Assembly: GCA_040219275.1 (NCBI GenBank)
Contig: JAVJSU010000038.1
Location: 310,001 to 374,000 of the forward strand
Direction of reading: 5' to 3'
DNA from: JAVJSU01 sp040219275
Lineage (GTDB): Bacteria > Chloroflexota > Anaerolineae > Aggregatilineales > Phototrophicaceae
DNA: 64,000 nt
The notes under the pieces were generated by a model. That model made no database searches. It worked only from the letters and a program-made list of their open reading frames with translations, and was not told where the DNA came from. How positions within the stretch are numbered: the stretch's first letter is position 1; every line of letters begins with the position of its first letter. Below are positions 61,251 to 64,000 of this stretch, in pieces. Position numbers and translations under genes: made by a program.

Positions 61251-61795
61251 TGCTTCTTCTCCGTGAAATAAAATAGATGCGTTAATTCCGCGCAATGCCG
61301 GATTAAATCCTCACCCTGAATTGGTGGCACGACATGCTGGCTACCGATATAAATGACATACAACAATTGCGCCCGCTGAACAGCCATCGCCGCATCGCCT
61401 GTGAGATCAAAGAATAACTTTCGCAGATATTCGATCCGGCGCGCATCTATCCGCTCCTGATAGGCACGCACCACCTCATCCTGTAGCGCCCATGCTCTCA
61501 TTGCTACTTCCACCGCTGTTGGAAAGCTCGCCGTGATGTCTAGCAAAGTTTGTAACTTTTCTTCCGGTGTTGCTTCTTGCTCAGTTACATCAATGATTTG
61601 CAATGTCCCTTCAGACTCGAAAAAATCGAGCAGGGCTTCTTTAAATCCGGCGAAGCTCCCGAAGTGATGATAAAATGAGCCTTTCGTCACACCGAGTCGT
61701 TCCGTCAGCAGGTCAATCGTCAGTCCCTGTGCGCCAACTTCCGCCAACACAGTCAATGCTTCAATCAGCCAATCGTGTTTACTTTTCCGCGCCAT
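61247..61795 (-). CDS. TetR/AcrR-family transcriptional regulator
   Basis: A 182-residue repressor. The N-terminal helix-turn-helix (WLIEALTVLAEVGAQGLTID, LLTERLGVTKGSFYHHFGSF) is typical: VTKGSFYHHF is the recognition helix. The C-terminal helices form the ligand and dimer domain. An 11-bp-arm palindrome 40-60 bases upstream is its likely operator, giving autoregulation of the three-gene operon and perhaps of the divergent DinB-like gene. The ligand is unknown. Confidence 0.92.
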   Translation of the reverse strand: MARKSKHDWLIEALTVLAEVGAQGLTIDLLTERLGVTKGSFYHHFGSFAGFKEALLDFFESEGTLQIIDVTEQEATPEEKLQTLLDITASFPTAVEVAMRAWALQDEVVRAYQERIDARRIEYLRKLFFDLTGDAAMAVQRAQLLYVIYIGSQHVVPPIQGEDLIRHCAELTHLFYFTEKKQ

Positions 61796-61811
61796 ATGCT
61801 TTAAATTTCAA

Positions 61812-61830
61812 CCATACCCTACAGTATGTT
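61812..61830. promoter_or_regulatory. Second, weaker TetR operator-like site
   Basis: CATAC and GTATG arms around a CCTACA centre repeat the half-sites of the larger palindrome next to it, closer to the TetR start codon. Confidence 0.5.
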
Positions 61831-61834
61831 TAAA

Positions 61835-61857
61835 CCATACCATACAGTATGGTATGG
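61835..61857. promoter_or_regulatory. TetR operator palindrome
   Basis: CCATACCATAC and GTATGGTATGG are perfect 11-bp inverted arms around a single A. It lies between the TetR operon and the divergent DinB-like gene and is a textbook TetR-type site. Confidence 0.82.
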
Positions 61858-61947
61858 AGTCAATGTGATTTTAAATTGATCTGCAATTGTCATAGGGTTA
61901 GGAGCATAAATACGCTAGACTCCATCTGAAAAATAGGAGCTTACACA

Positions 61948-62427
61948 ATGAACATTGAAAACATTCGCGGGTGGCAGTTCAGCCAGATGGAAAAGATGAT
62001 TTCGACACTGCATTACGTGGTACATTCCGTACCGGAGGCAATACTCTCGACGGTGCGTGATGGTGGCGACGGCTGGACGGTGCTGGAGGTACTCGGTCAT
62101 CTCAATGATTTCGAGGCGGTTTTTCATGAGCGGGCGCAATTGACGGCGACGAAGGATATGCCCGATCTACCCTTCCCCGACCATAACCAACTGGTGATCG
62201 ACAACGCCTATAATTCACAGACGGTTGATGCGATTTACGGCGCGTGGAAGGCAAAGCGCGAAGCCTACCTCGCTTATTTGAAAGGGCTGAATAATGATGC
62301 GTGGGAACGTCCCGCCAACCATCCCAAGCGCGGCGCATTCACCCTGCACGATCAACTCTTCCTGAACGTGTGGCACGATGCGAATCATCTCAAACAGATC
62401 GCGCATATTTTGCGGGATGCTCGATAA
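61948..62427 (+). CDS. DinB-superfamily protein
   Basis: A 159-residue four-helix-bundle protein. The first metal-ligand helix reads WTVLEVLGHLNDFEAVFHER (His near 51), and the last conserved pair is in WHDANHLKQIAHI (two His near 144-148), which completes the three-His site of DinB/YfiT-type proteins. Members are metal-dependent thiol (bacillithiol or mycothiol) transferases or hydrolases of unknown substrate. The ATG at 61948 has TAGGAG 8 bases upstream. It is divergent from the TetR operon and shares its operator region. Confidence 0.85.
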   Translation: MNIENIRGWQFSQMEKMISTLHYVVHSVPEAILSTVRDGGDGWTVLEVLGHLNDFEAVFHERAQLTATKDMPDLPFPDHNQLVIDNAYNSQTVDAIYGAWKAKREAYLAYLKGLNNDAWERPANHPKRGAFTLHDQLFLNVWHDANHLKQIAHILRDAR

Positions 62428-62437
62428 ATACTGGCAC

Positions 62438-62473
62438 AAAAAAGGGCAACCGGAAATTAAAATCTGGTTGCCC
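62438..62473 (-). terminator. Terminator of the proline-rich secreted protein gene
   Basis: On the minus strand, GGGCAACC pairs with GGTTGCCC and is followed by six T. It lies 30 bases after the stop codon; the stem may also serve the convergent DinB-like gene. Confidence 0.82.
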
Positions 62474-62501
62474 ATAAGAGTTACAAATTCGCGCGATTAG
62501 C

Positions 62502-63617
62502 TTAGCCGGAGCACCACTCCGCGCTACAGAAGGGACTTGCACCGATGCTATCCACATCCGGCAGATCGTCGAATTCATCCTGGGTGACGCTCGTAAATTG
62601 ATAATCCACGAAGACCTCAAAATCCTGCCCGCGCACGAGCATCATATTGGAGAATTGCGCCGCGCTCCGTGCAACAGGGGTGATGCCGCTGGTGTTCGGG
62701 ATGACCCCCACCCGCTGAGACGCACCACGATCTAAGAAGGCGACTGCGAACTGACTGTTGATTGTCGCCGATCCTACTGCCGCTGGATTCTGGAGCAGGC
62801 TACCGTTCAAGACCGGATTCGCCAGTAAATTGAGTTCGGCGAATTGGCTGACTGCGATTTCTACCTGTAAGCAGAAATCCGCCGCAGTCGGGTCAATCTC
62901 GATAGAGAACAATTCGTTGATTTCCAGCAATTCCACAAGGGCTTGCGTGGCGCGTCCACAACGGAAGAGTGGATCATCGCCATTCCAGCCGTCGGGTCTG
63001 CCGTTCGGTTGATCGGTAAACATCGTATCCGCCAGCAATTCAAGATCATGACGAATATCGCGGGCAATGGCATATTGCGTGCTCGCCACCGCGCCGAACC
63101 ATCCCTCAGGACGGGTGTTCGCGCCCATTAAATTGCCCACCAGAATTTCAAGATCAAGGCGGCTAAGAAGGAGCAAATTCGGATCAGCAATATCCGTGCT
63201 GGTTAAGTTGCTCCACCCCACCGGACGTTGCCCTTCGCCGAGCGTCAGATTTGCCATGATGTCCAGATCAGCACGAATGGGAATCAACAACGCGATGATG
63301 TCGATATTTGCGCCAATTTCTGTATCGACCACTTCAGCCGTCGCTTCGACTGCATCGGGGATTACTGCCGGTGTTTGTGTGATGACCGGTTGTGATTGCA
63401 CGGAGCCGGGTCCCGCATCTGTGGCGGCAATGGATGGCTGTGTGGCGACACCGGGTGGCGGCTGGTTAGAATCCGGCGGATTACCATTCTCCATCGGCGG
63501 GATGTCTTCTGTGGCGGCGGGTGGTGGTGGCTCACCGGGCGGTGGTTGGGCGAATACGATAAATACGGGTAAGGCGACAAACGCCATAATCAGCAGAGTG
63601 CGTTGTACTCTTCGCAA
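62502..63617 (-). CDS. Secreted protein with proline-rich N-terminus
   Basis: A 371-residue exported protein. The start is a TTG at 63617 with AAGGAG about 8 bases upstream, leading into a signal peptide (TLLIMAFVALPVFIVFA). A Pro/Thr-rich region (about 25-85, PPPGEPPPPAAT) is followed by a repeated Asn/Leu-rich alpha-helical region with LLSRLDLEILVGNLMG, RPEGWFG and RPDGWNG units spaced about 40-45 residues apart, so an internal repeat is likely. The C-terminus is beta-rich. I do not recognise a family. Confidence 0.72.
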   Translation of the reverse strand: MRRVQRTLLIMAFVALPVFIVFAQPPPGEPPPPAATEDIPPMENGNPPDSNQPPPGVATQPSIAATDAGPGSVQSQPVITQTPAVIPDAVEATAEVVDTEIGANIDIIALLIPIRADLDIMANLTLGEGQRPVGWSNLTSTDIADPNLLLLSRLDLEILVGNLMGANTRPEGWFGAVASTQYAIARDIRHDLELLADTMFTDQPNGRPDGWNGDDPLFRCGRATQALVELLEINELFSIEIDPTAADFCLQVEIAVSQFAELNLLANPVLNGSLLQNPAAVGSATINSQFAVAFLDRGASQRVGVIPNTSGITPVARSAAQFSNMMLVRGQDFEVFVDYQFTSVTQDEFDDLPDVDSIGASPFCSAEWCSG

Positions 63618-63726
63618 GGTTATTGCTCCTTCATCTGCGTGCTAGCTCCACACGCGATTTCACGTCATCTGGCAACACCCACTTATTATACATCAGTGCC
63701 GAATTTCGTGAGGACAAAGGATTATA

Positions 63727-63750
63727 GGCGAGGCACATGATTACCTCGCC
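63727..63750. repeat. Hairpin downstream of the partial gene
   Basis: GGCGAGG pairs with CCTCGCC around a 10-base loop in the gap between two minus-strand genes, 20 bases after the stop of the edge gene. There is no T run, so termination is doubtful. Confidence 0.35.
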
Positions 63751-63767
63751 ATTTACATTTATTGTAC

Positions 63768-64000
63768 CTATCCTCCGCCGAGCAGAGGTTGAATATCCGG
63801 TCCGACGGCGATCATCACGCCACTTTCGATCAAGCCATCTGTGCCAGTGATGATGCGATCTTCCGGCAAGCCCATCAACGCCGCGAGGAAGCGCAGAGTG
63901 TAGTAATTGCTCCCGCCATAATCGCGGATTGTGGTCGGTTCACTGTTTGATGGCAACACATTGCCGACATCGGTCACGTTAACCTGACGGCTATTCAGCC
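63768..64000 (-). CDS. C-terminal end of a possible LytR_C-like protein, cut by window edge
   Basis: About 77 residues of the end of a gene that runs off the right edge. The visible part (LNSRQVNVTDVGNVLPSNSE, TTIRDYGGSNYYTLRFLAAL, VMIAVGPDIQPLL in pieces) has the TT-I-DYGG and final V-x-GxDI features of LytR_C domains, which cap LytR-CpsA-Psr transferases that attach glycopolymers to peptidoglycan. This is a tentative match because the catalytic domain is outside the window. Confidence 0.5.
   Translation of the reverse strand, partial: LNSRQVNVTDVGNVLPSNSEPTTIRDYGGSNYYTLRFLAALMGLPEDRIITGTDGLIESGVMIAVGPDIQPLLGGG

Overview
The window looks like a chromosomal segment of a Chloroflexota bacterium, most likely an Anaerolineae-type lineage. 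This is inferred from gene content: a SARP/BTAD-AAA-TPR giant regulator, Ser/Thr kinase and free proteins with PD40/TolB-like propellers, thrombospondin-type-3 and PPC secreted proteins, DUF2723-type GT-C transferases, ClpC, RecD2 and TypA. There is no ribosomal RNA or ordinary tRNA in the window to fix the taxonomy.

Layout. 1-4650: a truncated alpha/beta hydrolase and a 1,168-residue SARP-type regulator with a perfect tandem direct repeat upstream of its promoter. 4910-12658: a calcium-repeat secreted protein, a GNAT acetyltransferase, a PfkB sugar kinase, RecD2 helicase and a small secreted protein. 13180-21056: ClpC, a GAF/PAS sensor histidine kinase and a large secreted PPC/metalloprotease-like protein. 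21320-29927: a TPR protein, an atypical membrane-anchored XseA-like protein, a propeller protein, a divergent HxlR regulator/NmrA oxidoreductase pair, an ECF sigma/anti-sigma operon, and a secreted protein sharing the anti-sigma factor's unusual C-terminal module. 30087-41270: TypA, RsgA, MscS with a small membrane partner, secreted proteins, an FHA/zinc-ribbon protein with an ECF sigma factor, and a secreted GH8 glycosidase. 41267-52606: a tightly overlapping operon of a propeller protein and four polytopic GT-C-like transferases, with a Ser/Thr kinase-propeller upstream. 52789-57398: epimerase, RHH-like protein, M23 peptidase, hydrolase and a membrane protein.

The most interesting region is 57578-60296. 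A conserved protein of unknown function (244 aa) is followed by a roughly 420-nt non-coding transcription unit with its own promoter and a strong terminator. This RNA holds two circularly permuted tRNA-like domains: in each, the T arm and 3' acceptor strand come before the 5' acceptor strand and D arm, and the acceptor stem is closed into a hairpin. The arrangement resembles the tRNA-mimicking module of YrlA-type bacterial Y RNAs, but no Ro60/TROVE gene is in the window. Next come two small genes (a YjzC-like protein and a 39-aa basic repeat protein) and an XRE/ImmA pair behind a well-formed operator-promoter. The coordinates, pairing and signals are read directly from the sequence; the function of this cluster is inference.

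The window closes with a TetR/DUF2867-type operon with a near-perfect operator palindrome, a DinB-fold protein, a proline-rich secreted protein and the C-terminal end of a gene that may be LytR_C-like.
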